Below are positions 1 through 9,236 of a DNA stretch of 64,000 nucleotides, piece after piece; the first letter of the stretch is position 1, and every line of letters begins with the position of its first letter. The translations under genes and the position numbers were made by a program. The notes under the pieces were generated by a model. The model did not search any database, was not told the DNA's origin, and saw only the letters and a list, made by a program, of their open reading frames with translations. Source of the stretch: an uncultured Clostridia bacterium (GTDB lineage Bacteria > Bacillota > Clostridia > TANB77 > CAG-508); contig CAKPDZ010000001.1 in assembly GCA_934149155.1 (NCBI GenBank), positions 1-64,000 of the forward strand. The letters are read 5' to 3'.

Positions 1-143
1 TTTATTTTTTCCATTTCCTTATATCGTGGTTATTTTATCACATTCTATGCAAAAAATAAAGGTTCTTAATTAATTTTTATCTATTTTTCCTCTTCTTTGA
101 CTAATTTTAGCATAATGCAAATAATTTTACTAAAATTTAATAA

Positions 144-168
144 GAGGACACCTATTTTAGGTCTCCTC
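144..168 (-). terminator. Hairpin downstream of the first gene
   Basis: Arms 144-153 and 159-168 pair over 10 positions with one mismatch around a 5-nt AT loop. On the minus strand the hairpin is followed by an AT-rich, T-containing stretch, so it probably ends transcription of the gene stopping at 195. The rest of 1-194 is AT-rich and shows no gene. Confidence 0.5.
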
Positions 169-194
169 CTTAATTTAACAACTATTTTTTTAAC

Positions 195-677
195 TCAACT
201 TAATAAAAATTCACTTAAAAGCATTTTCATATCGTCTTGCTCTAATAGTGCCTCATACTTTCCTGCCTTTTTTTGCGCAAACTCTTTATATCTTTCTTCA
301 AACTCAAAATCCACATATTTTTTCCTTTTCTTTAAATATTTAATATATTCTTCTATACTATTTTCAACATTTATTTCAAGTTCATATGCTAACTTACCTC
401 GATTCCTTGGCAAATAATATTTTTTAAAAGCATCTTTTATTAATTCTTTGTTCTTATTAAGTCCATACTGATACTTAAAATTAGTGTTTAATAACTTCCG
501 CCAACAGCCTTCTGGATTCTCATAAGAATCTAATAGTCTTCTCGCTATTACTTCGTTGTCTTCCCAAATATAAGGTGGTCTAAGCATGCTCTTTGTAGAT
601 TCATACAAATCTTCCATCTTTTTTATCTCTTTCTTTAATTCCTTACTTTCTTGCAAAACTTCATAAAGTTTTCTCAT
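195..677 (-). CDS. Hypothetical protein, 160 aa
   Basis: I do not recognise a family. The protein is rich in Lys and Glu and looks mostly helical, with no signal peptide or membrane segment, so it is probably cytoplasmic. Residues 5-30 look like a short coiled coil. A Pro/aromatic stretch (PPYIWED, about 34-40) and an Arg/Lys-rich middle follow. The ATG is preceded by AAGGAGG at good spacing, and a strong promoter lies at 725-753, so this is a real single-gene unit. It sits downstream of addA but has its own promoter and shows no sequence link to recombination. Confidence 0.7.
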   Translation of the reverse strand: MRKLYEVLQESKELKKEIKKMEDLYESTKSMLRPPYIWEDNEVIARRLLDSYENPEGCWRKLLNTNFKYQYGLNKNKELIKDAFKKYYLPRNRGKLAYELEINVENSIEEYIKYLKKRKKYVDFEFEERYKEFAQKKAGKYEALLEQDDMKMLLSEFLLS

Positions 678-724
678 AATAGTTGCCTCCTTTAATAATA
701 AGTATTTACTTTAACGATAATACT

Positions 725-753
725 ATTATAGCATATATATAAGCAAATTACAA
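725..753 (-). promoter_or_regulatory. Sigma-A type promoter of the 160-aa gene
   Basis: On the minus strand, TTGTAA (748-753) and TATAAT (725-730) are separated by 17 nt. TGC directly before the -10 gives an extended -10. The start codon lies about 40 nt downstream of the expected transcription start. Confidence 0.75.
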
Positions 754-781
754 TGAACACTTGCCAAAACTATATAAACAC

Positions 782-3700
782 TTAAATACAAATTTCCTTT
801 TCTAAATAAGTAGAATAAATGTATACATTATCAACCTTTCTTTGCAGAGCCTCTTCTAGTGCATCCTTATATAGCTTTAGCTGTACCTTATATCTATCAA
901 TTAAAACCTGTTCATTCCTATCTTCAACATAATCAGTCTTAAAATCAACTAATACAAGTTCATTATTAGAATTAATATAATATAAATCTATCACACCTTG
1001 TACCAAAACATTTTCTTCAAGATCTTCATGATAAATTTCTTTAGCAGGAATGCTAATATAAAACGCTTTTTCTCTTTGTACCACATGGGCATGAGTCATT
1101 TCCTCCCAAAGTTTAGATTTTGTAAATTGATAAACCTTATTTATATTAATACTCTCAGCTTCTTTATGTGTTATTATTTTTCTATTTTCTAAATCTTGTA
1201 TAAGTTCTTTAATCTGGTTATATGTATAGTTTTTATTGTTTAAATCCAATTTCTGCATACATAAATGTATCAATGTACCTTTTTGTGCATTTGTAATTTT
1301 AATATCATTATCATCTTGTAAAAACTTAGGTACATTTGCACATTTGGGACCGGTTCTCTGCTGTGCATTTTTTTGCGCATTTGGGACCGGTTCTGTTTTG
1401 CGCATTTTTATTTCTGTTACTGAAGTCTTGGTAGGAATAGTTGTTGCATTTTGATGTTTATACTTATATTCTAGCATATCCAAAATCTTTTCTTGACTAA
1501 TTTCATCATTTGCATCATCATTTATATATGCGTCAGCTCCATTTATATCATAATTTTCTAGTTTCTTTATTATATCTTCAGCCTCATTATCTTTTTCATC
1601 ATTTTTAGCCTCACCACATATTTTTAATACATCTCTTTTTTTGCTGATATTTATATCCGCAAGTTCTTTCATCACATTTTCGTTATACATATATACTAGT
1701 TCAATCCAGTCTAAATACGTCTTACATTTTTTTAATAAAATCGAATTCAATTCATTATATTTGTCATGCATTTCTTGCAAATCTTTTTGTTTATCTGCTG
1801 TTGAATAACCTGTAATAATTAGTTTTTCTTTTGCTCTTGTTAATGCAACATATAGTACTCTCATTTCTTCTGATAATGTTTCTAACATTATTTGATTTCT
1901 CATTGCTTGTTTTGATAATGTATCATATTCAATTTGTCTATCATAATCAATATATTTTACACCTATTCCAATTTCTGGATGTAATAAAATTTTATTATTT
2001 AAATCTTGCATATTGAATTGCTTTCCTGTTCCAGATAAAAATACCACAGGAAATTCAAGTCCTTTACTTTTATGAATACTCATTATTCTGATTACATCAT
2101 CATTTTCTCCTATTACCTTTGCTGAATCCATATCCTTACTGCTTGTTTTTACTTTTTCTATATAATTTATAAAATTGAATAGACCTTTAAAACTGATACT
2201 TTCACATTGTTTTGCTCTTTCAAATAGCATTTTTAAGTTGGCTTGTCTTAATTCTCCATTTGTCATTAATCCAACATAATTGTAATATCCTGTGTCATTA
2301 TATATTTTCCAAATTAGTTCGTCTAAACTTAAATATTCTTGTTCTTTTCTCCACATTTCTAAATTGTTTAAAAATACGTCAATCTTAGTACGTAGCTCAG
2401 TATTTACAGTTTGTTTTGCTTTTAAGATTGTATTATAAAAATTGTCATATTTATCACTTAATCTAATTTCGACTAATTCATTATCTGTAAAGCCTCCAAT
2501 CATAGATCTCATAACAGCTACTAAAGGAATTTCCTGTAATGGATTATCTATAATTTTTAATAGGCTCATTATTGTTTGAATTTCTATACTTTCTAAATAT
2601 TCTGCTGATGAATCACTAAATACTGGCATCCCTAAATTTAAAATTTCTTTTTCAAATATTGGTGCAGGTTCCTTTGTTGATCTTAATAGGATCACTATAT
2701 CTTTATATTTGATGTCTCTTTTTTCTTGTTTTTTGGCATCATATACTTGAAAATTTTTTTCTATTAATTGCTTGATTCTGTTTGCTACAAATTTTGCTTC
2801 TAATTCAATATTTTCTACTCTTTCTTTTTCTTCTTCTGAATCGCTCTCCTCTTCATATCCACTGTCCCCTTTATATGAAAATGCAGACGTGGCACTAGCT
2901 TTTTGCTCTGCTGCCAAATCCTCATCCTCAACAGCATCATCTGTAAGCAATATATCAATCTCCGCTTTTAAATCTTGTTTTGTATCTTCATAGTTTGCGC
3001 CTAAATTCAAGTATTCTTCTTCTGTATAGTTCAATTCTCCTAATTCTTCACTCATTATATTTGCAAATATCAGATTAGAAAAATCTAGCACTTCTTTTCT
3101 ACTTCTAAAGTTTTTGAATAATTGAATTTTTAAGTCATCTTCCTTTCCTTTGTTGCCTTTAGTTTGATATGTTTTGTACTTTTCTAAAAACAAATCCGGT
3201 CTTGCTTGTCTGAATTTATAAATACTTTGTTTTACATCTCCTACCATAAAAATGTTGTTTCCTCTTGAAATTGATGTTAAGATATATTCTTGCACTAAGT
3301 TACTATCTTGATATTCATCAATTGCTATTTCTTCATATTTTTCTTGATATTTCTTCGCTATTTCTGATGGAGTGCCATCTTCATTTAATAATATTTTTAG
3401 TGCAAAATGTTCAACATCACTGAAATCTACAATGTTTTTATCTTTTTTTCTCTTTTCGAATTTTTGTCCAAACTCTATAATAATGTTTTCTAATTTTTTT
3501 AGTACAGAATACATATCATTTATATCTTCATTTGCTTCTTTTGAATTGAATATTAATATTTTTTCTGTTACTTTTTTCAAGTTTGCTTTTACCGTATCTC
3601 TTGCTGATTTTGCAATATCTTTGGCTTCTAATGTTATTTTTTTATCTGTAACCCAAGTTTTAAATTTTATATTTGATGCTATTTCATAAGCTTTGTCCCA

Positions 3701-4507
3701 TGAGTTTAAGTTTATTCTTAGCATTTCTAATTGCTCTATATCATCATTAATAATTAAATAATATTTTTCCAATTCTGGATATTTTGCTAAATTTTGCTTT
3801 TCTGCATCTAATTTTAGTTCAGCATCTTCTACAACTTCTTTTACTTGTTTTAATAATAAATTCCCCCATATTGTATCAGCAAAATTTTCTTCTAGCTTAT
3901 CTGCTAGATTAAACATTTCTATCTTTTCATTTAACCATTTTTCCGGAAATGGATTACTTTGAATATATGTATAGATTTTCAAAATCAATTCTTTTAGTGG
4001 CGTATCGTCTTTATAGCTTGTATATGTATTTATCAGCTTTGTAAAGTCTTCATCTTCTGCTTCATATTTTTCTTCAAATAAATCTTCTAGTACATCTTGT
4101 TTTAATATTTCAATTTCTGTAGTGTCTCCTATTCTAAAGTTTGGTGCTATATCTATTTCGAAAAAATTATTTCTTACAACGTCTAAACAGAAGGAATCTA
4201 TTGTACATATACTTGCTTTATTTAATAATGTTACTTGTCTTTGTAGTTTCTCATTTTCTGGATCTTCATCTATCTTTTTGTATATTGCGTTTAATACTCT
4301 TTCTCTCATTTCTGATGCTGCTGCATTTGTAAATGTTACTACTAATAATTTGTCTATGTCTATGTTTTCATTTATTATTTTATTTATTATTCTTTCTACT
4401 AGTACTGCCGTTTTTCCACTTCCAGCAGCTGCTGCTACTAATATATTACTGCCTTTTTCATAGATTGCTTGTTTTTGCTCTTCTGTCCATTTTACTTCAT
4501 TTGCCAT
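782..4507 (-). CDS. addA: ATP-dependent helicase/nuclease AddA
   Basis: AddA is the helicase-nuclease subunit of AddAB, which resects double-strand breaks for RecA loading. Superfamily 1 motifs run in order: Walker A AAAAGSGKT (about residues 25-33), TFTNAAASEM, Walker B IDEYQDSN, GDVKQSIYKFRQA, the SIHKSKGLEFPVVF motif and YVALTRAKEKL. The C-terminus holds the RecB-type nuclease motifs GVIDLYY and LVDFKTDYV. Length is about 1,241 aa, usual for the family. I start at the ATG at 4507 (MANEVKW), which has AAAGGA upstream. An ATG 21 nt further up is possible but would sit against the same site. Residues about 1033-1058 are encoded by an inserted dimer of the 31-bp repeat, in the linker before the nuclease domain, and the frame stays open. 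The partner addB is not adjacent: pnp lies upstream. Confidence 0.97.
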   Translation of the reverse strand: MANEVKWTEEQKQAIYEKGSNILVAAAAGSGKTAVLVERIINKIINENIDIDKLLVVTFTNAAASEMRERVLNAIYKKIDEDPENEKLQRQVTLLNKASICTIDSFCLDVVRNNFFEIDIAPNFRIGDTTEIEILKQDVLEDLFEEKYEAEDEDFTKLINTYTSYKDDTPLKELILKIYTYIQSNPFPEKWLNEKIEMFNLADKLEENFADTIWGNLLLKQVKEVVEDAELKLDAEKQNLAKYPELEKYYLIINDDIEQLEMLRINLNSWDKAYEIASNIKFKTWVTDKKITLEAKDIAKSARDTVKANLKKVTEKILIFNSKEANEDINDMYSVLKKLENIIIEFGQKFEKRKKDKNIVDFSDVEHFALKILLNEDGTPSEIAKKYQEKYEEIAIDEYQDSNLVQEYILTSISRGNNIFMVGDVKQSIYKFRQARPDLFLEKYKTYQTKGNKGKEDDLKIQLFKNFRSRKEVLDFSNLIFANIMSEELGELNYTEEEYLNLGANYEDTKQDLKAEIDILLTDDAVEDEDLAAEQKASATSAFSYKGDSGYEEESDSEEEKERVENIELEAKFVANRIKQLIEKNFQVYDAKKQEKRDIKYKDIVILLRSTKEPAPIFEKEILNLGMPVFSDSSAEYLESIEIQTIMSLLKIIDNPLQEIPLVAVMRSMIGGFTDNELVEIRLSDKYDNFYNTILKAKQTVNTELRTKIDVFLNNLEMWRKEQEYLSLDELIWKIYNDTGYYNYVGLMTNGELRQANLKMLFERAKQCESISFKGLFNFINYIEKVKTSSKDMDSAKVIGENDDVIRIMSIHKSKGLEFPVVFLSGTGKQFNMQDLNNKILLHPEIGIGVKYIDYDRQIEYDTLSKQAMRNQIMLETLSEEMRVLYVALTRAKEKLIITGYSTADKQKDLQEMHDKYNELNSILLKKCKTYLDWIELVYMYNENVMKELADINISKKRDVLKICGEAKNDEKDNEAEDIIKKLENYDINGADAYINDDANDEISQEKILDMLEYKYKHQNATTIPTKTSVTEIKMRKTEPVPNAQKNAQQRTGPKCANVPKFLQDDNDIKITNAQKGTLIHLCMQKLDLNNKNYTYNQIKELIQDLENRKIITHKEAESININKVYQFTKSKLWEEMTHAHVVQREKAFYISIPAKEIYHEDLEENVLVQGVIDLYYINSNNELVLVDFKTDYVEDRNEQVLIDRYKVQLKLYKDALEEALQRKVDNVYIYSTYLEKEICI
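1337..1404 (-). repeat. 31-bp GAACCGGT repeat, tandem dimer inside addA
   Basis: Two 31-bp copies (1337-1367 and 1374-1404) are separated by six T on the plus strand. Read on the minus strand, each has a core of AGAACCGGTCCCAAATG. One copy has ends TGCACA/TGTGCA and the other TGCGCA/TGCGCA, so both pair perfectly and the change is compensatory. The dimer is translated in frame within AddA (KTEPVPNAQ, then QRTGPKCA). The copy at 1337-1367 is identical to the one at 22283-22313. Confidence 0.93.
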
Positions 4508-4555
4508 GCTTCTTTTCATTCCTTTCATATGTGCTACTTTTGCCCTATTCCAATA

Positions 4556-4584
4556 ATTATATGCATTTTATCATATAGCATAAA
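4556..4584 (-). promoter_or_regulatory. Possible addA promoter
   Basis: TATAAT on the minus strand (4556-4561) lies 17 nt from TTTATG (4579-4584), a poor -35 that overlaps the T-run of the pnp terminator. The -10 is convincing and the -35 is weak. Confidence 0.35.
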
Positions 4585-4618
4585 AAAAGTACACATATTC
4601 TTTTTAATATGTGCACTT
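4582..4618 (-). terminator. Rho-independent terminator of pnp
   Basis: A 13-bp nearly perfect stem (arms 4587-4599 and 4606-4618) is followed on the minus strand by a run of seven T, just past the pnp stop codon. Confidence 0.85.
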
Positions 4619-4625
4619 AATTTAT

Positions 4626-6788
4626 TTATTCATTTTCGTCTTTTTTATCTTCTTCAATTTCTTCTTCTAAGATTTTCTCTTCGCTCAAATCAACTAAATC
4701 TTTCATAGTAAGATTGATTTTTCCTTGATCATCAATTCCAATAACTTTAACAGGAACTTTATCTCCAGGTTTAACATAATCTTCAACTTTATTAACTCTT
4801 TCTTTAGCTATCTTAGAGATATGAACTAAACCTTCTTTACCTCCACCGATATCAACAAAAGCACCAAATGAAGTAGTTCTAGTAACTGTTCCATAATAAA
4901 TTTGTCCAACTTCGAACTCTCTAACAATATCTTCTATCATATCTAAAGCTTGGAATGCTTTATCCTGATCTGGAGAATATATCATAACTTGTCCATCTTC
5001 TTCGATATCAATTTTAACACCTGTTGCATCAATGATTTTGTTAATAGTCTCTCCACCTTTACCTATTACATCTTTGATTTTTTCAACCTTAATTTGAGTT
5101 GTAACTATTTGTGGCGCATATGGAGAAATTTCTTCTCTTGGTTCAGCAATAACTGGCTTCATAATATCATCTAATATATGTTGTCTTGCTTTTTTTGTTC
5201 TAGCAAAAGCTTCTTCTATTATTTTATATGATAATCCATCAACTTTAATATCAACTTGGATAGCTGTAATACCTTTTTCTGTACCACCAACTTTGAAATC
5301 CATATCTCCAAAGAAATCTTCAAGACCTTGGATATCTGTTAACATTACATAATCGTCTGGATTTTCTGGGTTTGTTACTAAACCTGTAGAAATACCAGCA
5401 ACTGGTCTTTTAATTGGAACACCTGCATCCATTAAAGATAATGTGCTTCCACAAATACTTGCTTGAGATGTTGAACCATTTGAAGATAATACTTCTGATA
5501 CAACTCTTATAGCATAAGGGAATTCTTCTTTTGATGGAAGTACTGGAACTAATGCTTTTTCTGCTAAAGCACCATGACCAATCTCTCTTCTTCCTGGTCC
5601 TCTTGATGGTCTAGCTTCTCCAACACTATATGCTGGGAAATTATATTGATGCATATATCTTTTTGATGTTTCTGTATCAATTCCATCTAAGTCTTGTTCT
5701 TCACTTAACATTCCTAATGTTACTATTGACATTACTTGAGTTTGACCTCTTGTAAATATAGCACTTCCATGTGTACGAGGTAATACTCCGGCTTCGCATG
5801 ATAATGGTCTTATTTCGTCAATTGCTCTTCCGTCAACTCTTTTGTGTTCATAGAATATCATATCTCTTACACATTTTTTCTCTAATTTATAAATCGCTTC
5901 TCCAATTTCTTGAGCTCTTTCTGTAGCAGATTCTTCTCCTAATTTTTCTGTAACAGCTGATGTGATTTCGTCTGATAATGCAGATACATTATTGTCTCTA
6001 GTTTCTTTGTCAACTTCTTGAACTGCAATTTTCATTTTTTCTGTGAAATTGTTTTCTAAAAATTCATATAAATCGTGGTCAACTGCAAATGATTTGTATT
6101 CAAATTTTGGCTTTCCAATTTCATCTTTCATTTTTTGAATAAATTCACATATTTTTTGTATTTCTGCATGTCCTTTTTTGATTGCCTCTAACATAATATC
6201 ATCTGGAACTTCATTAGCTCCGGCTTCAATCATTGCAACTTTTTCAGCTGTTCCTGCAACAGTTAAAGTTAAATCACTTTTTTCTCTTTGAGCTTCTGTT
6301 GGATTTATAACGATTTCTCCATCAACTAAACCTACATTTACTGCTGCTGTTGGTCCACCAAATGGGATATCAGAAATTGATAACGCTGCTGAAGCTCCTA
6401 TCATTGCTGCTACTTCTGGTGAATTGTCTTGTTCTACACATAGAACTGTTGCAACAACAACAACATCATTTCTAAAATCTTTTGGGAATAATGGTCTTAA
6501 AGGTCTGTCAATTGCTCTTGATGTTAATATTGCTTTGTCACTTGGTTTTCCTTCTCTTTTTTGATAAGATCCTGGAATTTTTCCAACTGAATATAATTTT
6601 TCTTCATAATCTACTGATAATGGAAAGAAATCAATCCCATCTCTTGGTTCTTTTGATGCTGTAACATTTACCATTACTACAGTATCTCCATATTTTACAA
6701 CTACACTTCCATTTGCTAGTCCACATAGTTTGCCTGTTTCTACTACAAGTTTTCTTCCTGCTAATTCTGTTTCATAACTTTTAAACAT
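4626..6788 (-). CDS. pnp: Polyribonucleotide nucleotidyltransferase (PNPase)
   Basis: PNPase is a trimeric 3'-5' exoribonuclease that degrades RNA phosphorolytically. The protein shows the two RNase PH-like halves (AGRKLVVETGKL near the N-terminus; HGSAIFTRGQTQ and GPGRREIGHGALAEKAL in the second half). A KH domain follows (KDVIGKGGETINKII), then an S1 domain (GTVTRTTSFGAFVDI, EGLVHISKI). The last 25 residues are strongly acidic. I start at the ATG at 6788 (MFKSYETE), which has AAAGGTAGG upstream. An upstream ATG at 6839 would add 17 residues that do not fit the family. Length is about 720 aa, normal for PNPase. It lies downstream of rpsO, the classical neighbour, but a terminator at 7113-7144 separates them. 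Confidence 0.98.
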   Translation of the reverse strand: MFKSYETELAGRKLVVETGKLCGLANGSVVVKYGDTVVMVNVTASKEPRDGIDFFPLSVDYEEKLYSVGKIPGSYQKREGKPSDKAILTSRAIDRPLRPLFPKDFRNDVVVVATVLCVEQDNSPEVAAMIGASAALSISDIPFGGPTAAVNVGLVDGEIVINPTEAQREKSDLTLTVAGTAEKVAMIEAGANEVPDDIMLEAIKKGHAEIQKICEFIQKMKDEIGKPKFEYKSFAVDHDLYEFLENNFTEKMKIAVQEVDKETRDNNVSALSDEITSAVTEKLGEESATERAQEIGEAIYKLEKKCVRDMIFYEHKRVDGRAIDEIRPLSCEAGVLPRTHGSAIFTRGQTQVMSIVTLGMLSEEQDLDGIDTETSKRYMHQYNFPAYSVGEARPSRGPGRREIGHGALAEKALVPVLPSKEEFPYAIRVVSEVLSSNGSTSQASICGSTLSLMDAGVPIKRPVAGISTGLVTNPENPDDYVMLTDIQGLEDFFGDMDFKVGGTEKGITAIQVDIKVDGLSYKIIEEAFARTKKARQHILDDIMKPVIAEPREEISPYAPQIVTTQIKVEKIKDVIGKGGETINKIIDATGVKIDIEEDGQVMIYSPDQDKAFQALDMIEDIVREFEVGQIYYGTVTRTTSFGAFVDIGGGKEGLVHISKIAKERVNKVEDYVKPGDKVPVKVIGIDDQGKINLTMKDLVDLSEEKILEEEIEEDKKDENE

Positions 6789-6839
6789 ATTTTTCCTACC
6801 TTTCTTTTTTACAGCTAAAGAATATTTTATTACAGTCAT

Positions 6840-7112
6840 TATTCTCAGCCTTGTTTTAATTTACACCTATTTTATTTTTGATTTATACTTATGGTTTTAT
6901 TTATGGCTTGTATTTACGTCACAGCAAACTAGATATAGATTGTAACCTCTATAATATTTTAAACTTCCACATTTGCTTTTATGTTATTAGTAGCAGTAAT
7001 ACATTTGCATCATCTGTTTAAATTTAAAACATTATACAAGCTACCTTTCTAATCTTAGTTTCCCGCTCTTATCTTGATAATCACTACAATTTCAAACTAT
7101 AATTAACCTAAT
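6840..7112 (-). other. Untranslated region upstream of pnp
   Basis: No gene is visible. On the minus strand a TATAAT lies at 7031-7036 without a good -35. If it is used, pnp would have a leader of about 240 nt. Long pnp leaders subject to autoregulation are known in other bacteria, but I see no clear conserved structure here. Confidence 0.35.
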
Positions 7113-7144
7113 AAAAGGACGTCGCATGTCGCAAACGCCCTTTT
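7113..7144 (-). terminator. Terminator downstream of rpsO
   Basis: On the minus strand AAAAGGGCG pairs with CGTCCTTTT around a loop that includes TTTGCGACATG. The stem ends in a short T-run and lies 17 nt after the rpsO stop. Confidence 0.7.
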
Positions 7145-7160
7145 ACATACAACTTATCAA

Positions 7161-7424
7161 CTATTTTCTTAGTCCTAATCTTTTAACTAATTCTTTATAT
7201 GCATTTTCGTCTTTTTTAGCTAAGTAGTTTAATAAATTTCTTCTTTTACCAACCATTTTTAAAAGACCTCTTCTTGAATGGTTGTCTTTTTTATGAACTT
7301 TTAAATGCTCTGTTAATTCATTAATTCTTTCTGTTAAAAGAGCGATTTGAACTTCTGAAGATCCAGTATCTTTTTCATCTCTTCTATATTCATTAATGAT
7401 TTGTTGTTTTCTTTCTGCTGTCAT
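7161..7424 (-). CDS. rpsO: 30S ribosomal protein S15
   Basis: S15 is a primary 16S rRNA-binding protein of the small subunit. The 87-residue sequence is a full-length match to the family, with the conserved [13 protein letters not shown] helix, [12 protein letters not shown] loop and [10 protein letters not shown] segment. The ATG is preceded by AGGAGGTG. It is transcribed from its own strong promoter (7521-7549) through a leader of about 90 nt that could mask the ribosome binding site. Confidence 0.98.
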   Translation of the reverse strand: MTAERKQQIINEYRRDEKDTGSSEVQIALLTERINELTEHLKVHKKDNHSRRGLLKMVGKRRNLLNYLAKKDENAYKELVKRLGLRK

Positions 7425-7513
7425 AATAACACCTCCTATTTCCTTTTTTTCTCCTTATACCGAGCTACAATAATAGGTGTGTTTTATTGTGCTAAGTTTA
7501 AGGAACATTTTTA
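7425..7513 (-). promoter_or_regulatory. rpsO 5' leader, possible S15 autoregulatory structure
   Basis: In the leader, ACACC of the segment CACACCTATT can pair with GGTGT of the Shine-Dalgarno region AATAGGAGGTGT, and CTATT can extend the pairing with a small bulge. This would hide the start site. S15 represses its own translation by binding leader structures in several bacteria. The fold here is my inference from visible complementarity. Confidence 0.45.
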
Positions 7514-7520
7514 CATAACT

Positions 7521-7549
7521 ATTGTACTATACTTTACATTAAAAATCAA
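7521..7549 (-). promoter_or_regulatory. rpsO promoter
   Basis: On the minus strand TTGATT (7544-7549) and TACAAT (7521-7526) are spaced by 17 nt, upstream of the rpsO leader. Confidence 0.75.
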
Positions 7550-7575
7550 GCATTTATGGAAAATTTTTGCACTTT

Positions 7576-7606
7576 TGCACTTTTGAAACCGGTTCTGTTT
7601 TGTGCA
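7576..7606 (-). repeat. 31-bp GAACCGGT repeat, single intergenic copy
   Basis: A single copy between the rpsO promoter and the pyk terminator. On the minus strand it starts TGCACA, carries CAGAACCGGTTTC and ends GTGCA, so five end positions still pair. Confidence 0.85.
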
Positions 7607-7643
7607 AAAAATTAAGTACCTTGACAAAGTCAAAGCACTTAAT
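7607..7643 (-). terminator. pyk terminator
   Basis: A 15-bp stem with two imperfect positions (arms 7611-7625 and 7629-7643, loop of three) is followed on the minus strand by a T-run that leads directly into the 31-bp repeat. Confidence 0.8.
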
Positions 7644-7661
7644 ATTTTTTATTATCTTAAA

Positions 7662-9095
7662 TTAAATTCTTACAATTCCTCCAAGAACCTTTTTTTCTAT
7701 TCCTTTAGAAAAAGTTTGTGCTCCTCCTAAAAGAACTACAACGTCTCCTTTTTCAAGAATTTCTTTTTCTTGGAATTTTTGAATTCCTTTTTCAACTGTT
7801 TCTTCAATTGTTTCTTCACTTTCAACAAATACTGGAGTTACATTCCAAGCTAAAGCTAATTGATGGAATGTTCTCTTATTATCTGTTACAGCTAAGATTG
7901 GGCATCCAGCTCCTAATCCTGATAATGTTCTAGCAGAATCTCCTGTATGTGTATATACAACGATTGCATCTGCATTGAAGTTTTTAGCTGTTACACATGA
8001 AGAATATGCAATTTTAGCTTCATCATCTGATAAATCTAAATATTCATTGTTATCAAATCTCTTCCAGTAATGGATTTCTGGTTCTACTCTATTTGCTATT
8101 TTTACCATTGTTTGAACACATTCAACTGGATAATCACCTTGTGCGCATTCTCCTGAAAGCATAATTGCACTTGTTCTATCATAGATAGCATTTGCTACGT
8201 CACTTGCTTCTGCTCTTGTTGGTAATGGTTGATGTGTCATTGATTCTAACATTTGTGTAGCTGTTATAGCTGGTTTGAATAATTTGTTAGCTGTTCTGAT
8301 TATTCTTTTTTGAACAACTGGTGGTTCTGTAAAGTTTGTTTCTGTAGCCATATCTCCACGAGCAATCATTTGAGCATCAGCTTCGTTAAGAATATCATCT
8401 AAGTTTGATAAACCTTCAACATTTTCGATTTTTGTAATAATTTGGATATCTTTTCCACCATTTTCGTCTAATATTTTTCTTACTTGTCTTATATCATCTA
8501 AGTTTCTTGCAAATGAAATTGCAACAAAATCATAATCATGTTCACAAGCTGTTTTTAAATCTGCTATATCTTTTTCAGCTAATCCTGGTAATCTGATTAT
8601 TGTTCCAGGTAAGTTCATTGTTTTTCTACTTCCTAATCCATTTCCATGAACGACTGTTGTAACTATATCTTTTCCAACAACTTCGTCAACTTTTAATTCG
8701 ATTGCACCATCATCAATTAAGATTTTTGTTCCTGGTTTTACATCTTTATATAATTCTTTATATGTTATAGAAACTTTTTCTTCATCTCCTGTAATATCTT
8801 CATTAACTAATGTGAATTTTTGACCATCTTTTAATTGGATTTTTGTATTTTTTCCTGTATATAACATTCCTGTTCTAATTTCAGGCCCCTTCATGTCTAA
8901 TAGCAATGCAATTGGTAAATCTTTTTCTTCTCTTAATTTAATTATTGTTTCTGTTTTTTCTGCTTGTTCGTCCCAACTTCCGTGTGAATAGTTGATTCTA
9001 CAAACATTTAACCCTGCCTCGAATAGTTCTTCTAATTTGTTTTCACTTGCTGGACCGATTGTTCCTACAATTTTAGTTTTTCTTAAATTTTTCAC
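7662..9095 (-). CDS. pyk: Pyruvate kinase
   Basis: Pyruvate kinase converts phosphoenolpyruvate and ADP to pyruvate and ATP, the last step of glycolysis. Family motifs include KIVGTIGPAS at the N-terminus, INYSHG, LLDMKGPEIRTG, TKIENVEGL, MIARGDM, ITATQMLESM and PTRAEASDVANA. The 477-residue length lacks the extra C-terminal PEP-utilizer-like domain found in Bacillus enzymes. Some usually invariant stretches are unusual: ARGDMATETNF replaces the common ARGDLGVE type, and DRTSAIMLSGECAQGDYP replaces DGTDAVMLSGETAKG. It therefore belongs to a divergent branch. The start codon is GTG at 9095, preceded by AAGGAGG at ideal spacing. Confidence 0.95.
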   Translation of the reverse strand: MKNLRKTKIVGTIGPASENKLEELFEAGLNVCRINYSHGSWDEQAEKTETIIKLREEKDLPIALLLDMKGPEIRTGMLYTGKNTKIQLKDGQKFTLVNEDITGDEEKVSITYKELYKDVKPGTKILIDDGAIELKVDEVVGKDIVTTVVHGNGLGSRKTMNLPGTIIRLPGLAEKDIADLKTACEHDYDFVAISFARNLDDIRQVRKILDENGGKDIQIITKIENVEGLSNLDDILNEADAQMIARGDMATETNFTEPPVVQKRIIRTANKLFKPAITATQMLESMTHQPLPTRAEASDVANAIYDRTSAIMLSGECAQGDYPVECVQTMVKIANRVEPEIHYWKRFDNNEYLDLSDDEAKIAYSSCVTAKNFNADAIVVYTHTGDSARTLSGLGAGCPILAVTDNKRTFHQLALAWNVTPVFVESEETIEETVEKGIQKFQEKEILEKGDVVVLLGGAQTFSKGIEKKVLGGIVRI

Positions 9096-9134
9096 TTTGA
9101 ATTCCTCCTTAAATTTTTACAATTATTTATTGCT

Positions 9135-9165
9135 ATTATACTATTTTTGTTGATATTTTATACAA
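9135..9165 (-). promoter_or_regulatory. Possible pyk promoter
   Basis: On the minus strand TATAAT (9135-9140) lies 19 nt from TTGTAT (9160-9165). The -10 is perfect and the spacing is long. Confidence 0.45.
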
Positions 9166-9236
9166 TTTGTATCATACAATAGCTTATTTTCTACTTTTTA
9201 ATTCCATAGTTACTGCATCAATTATAAAAGTCAGCA

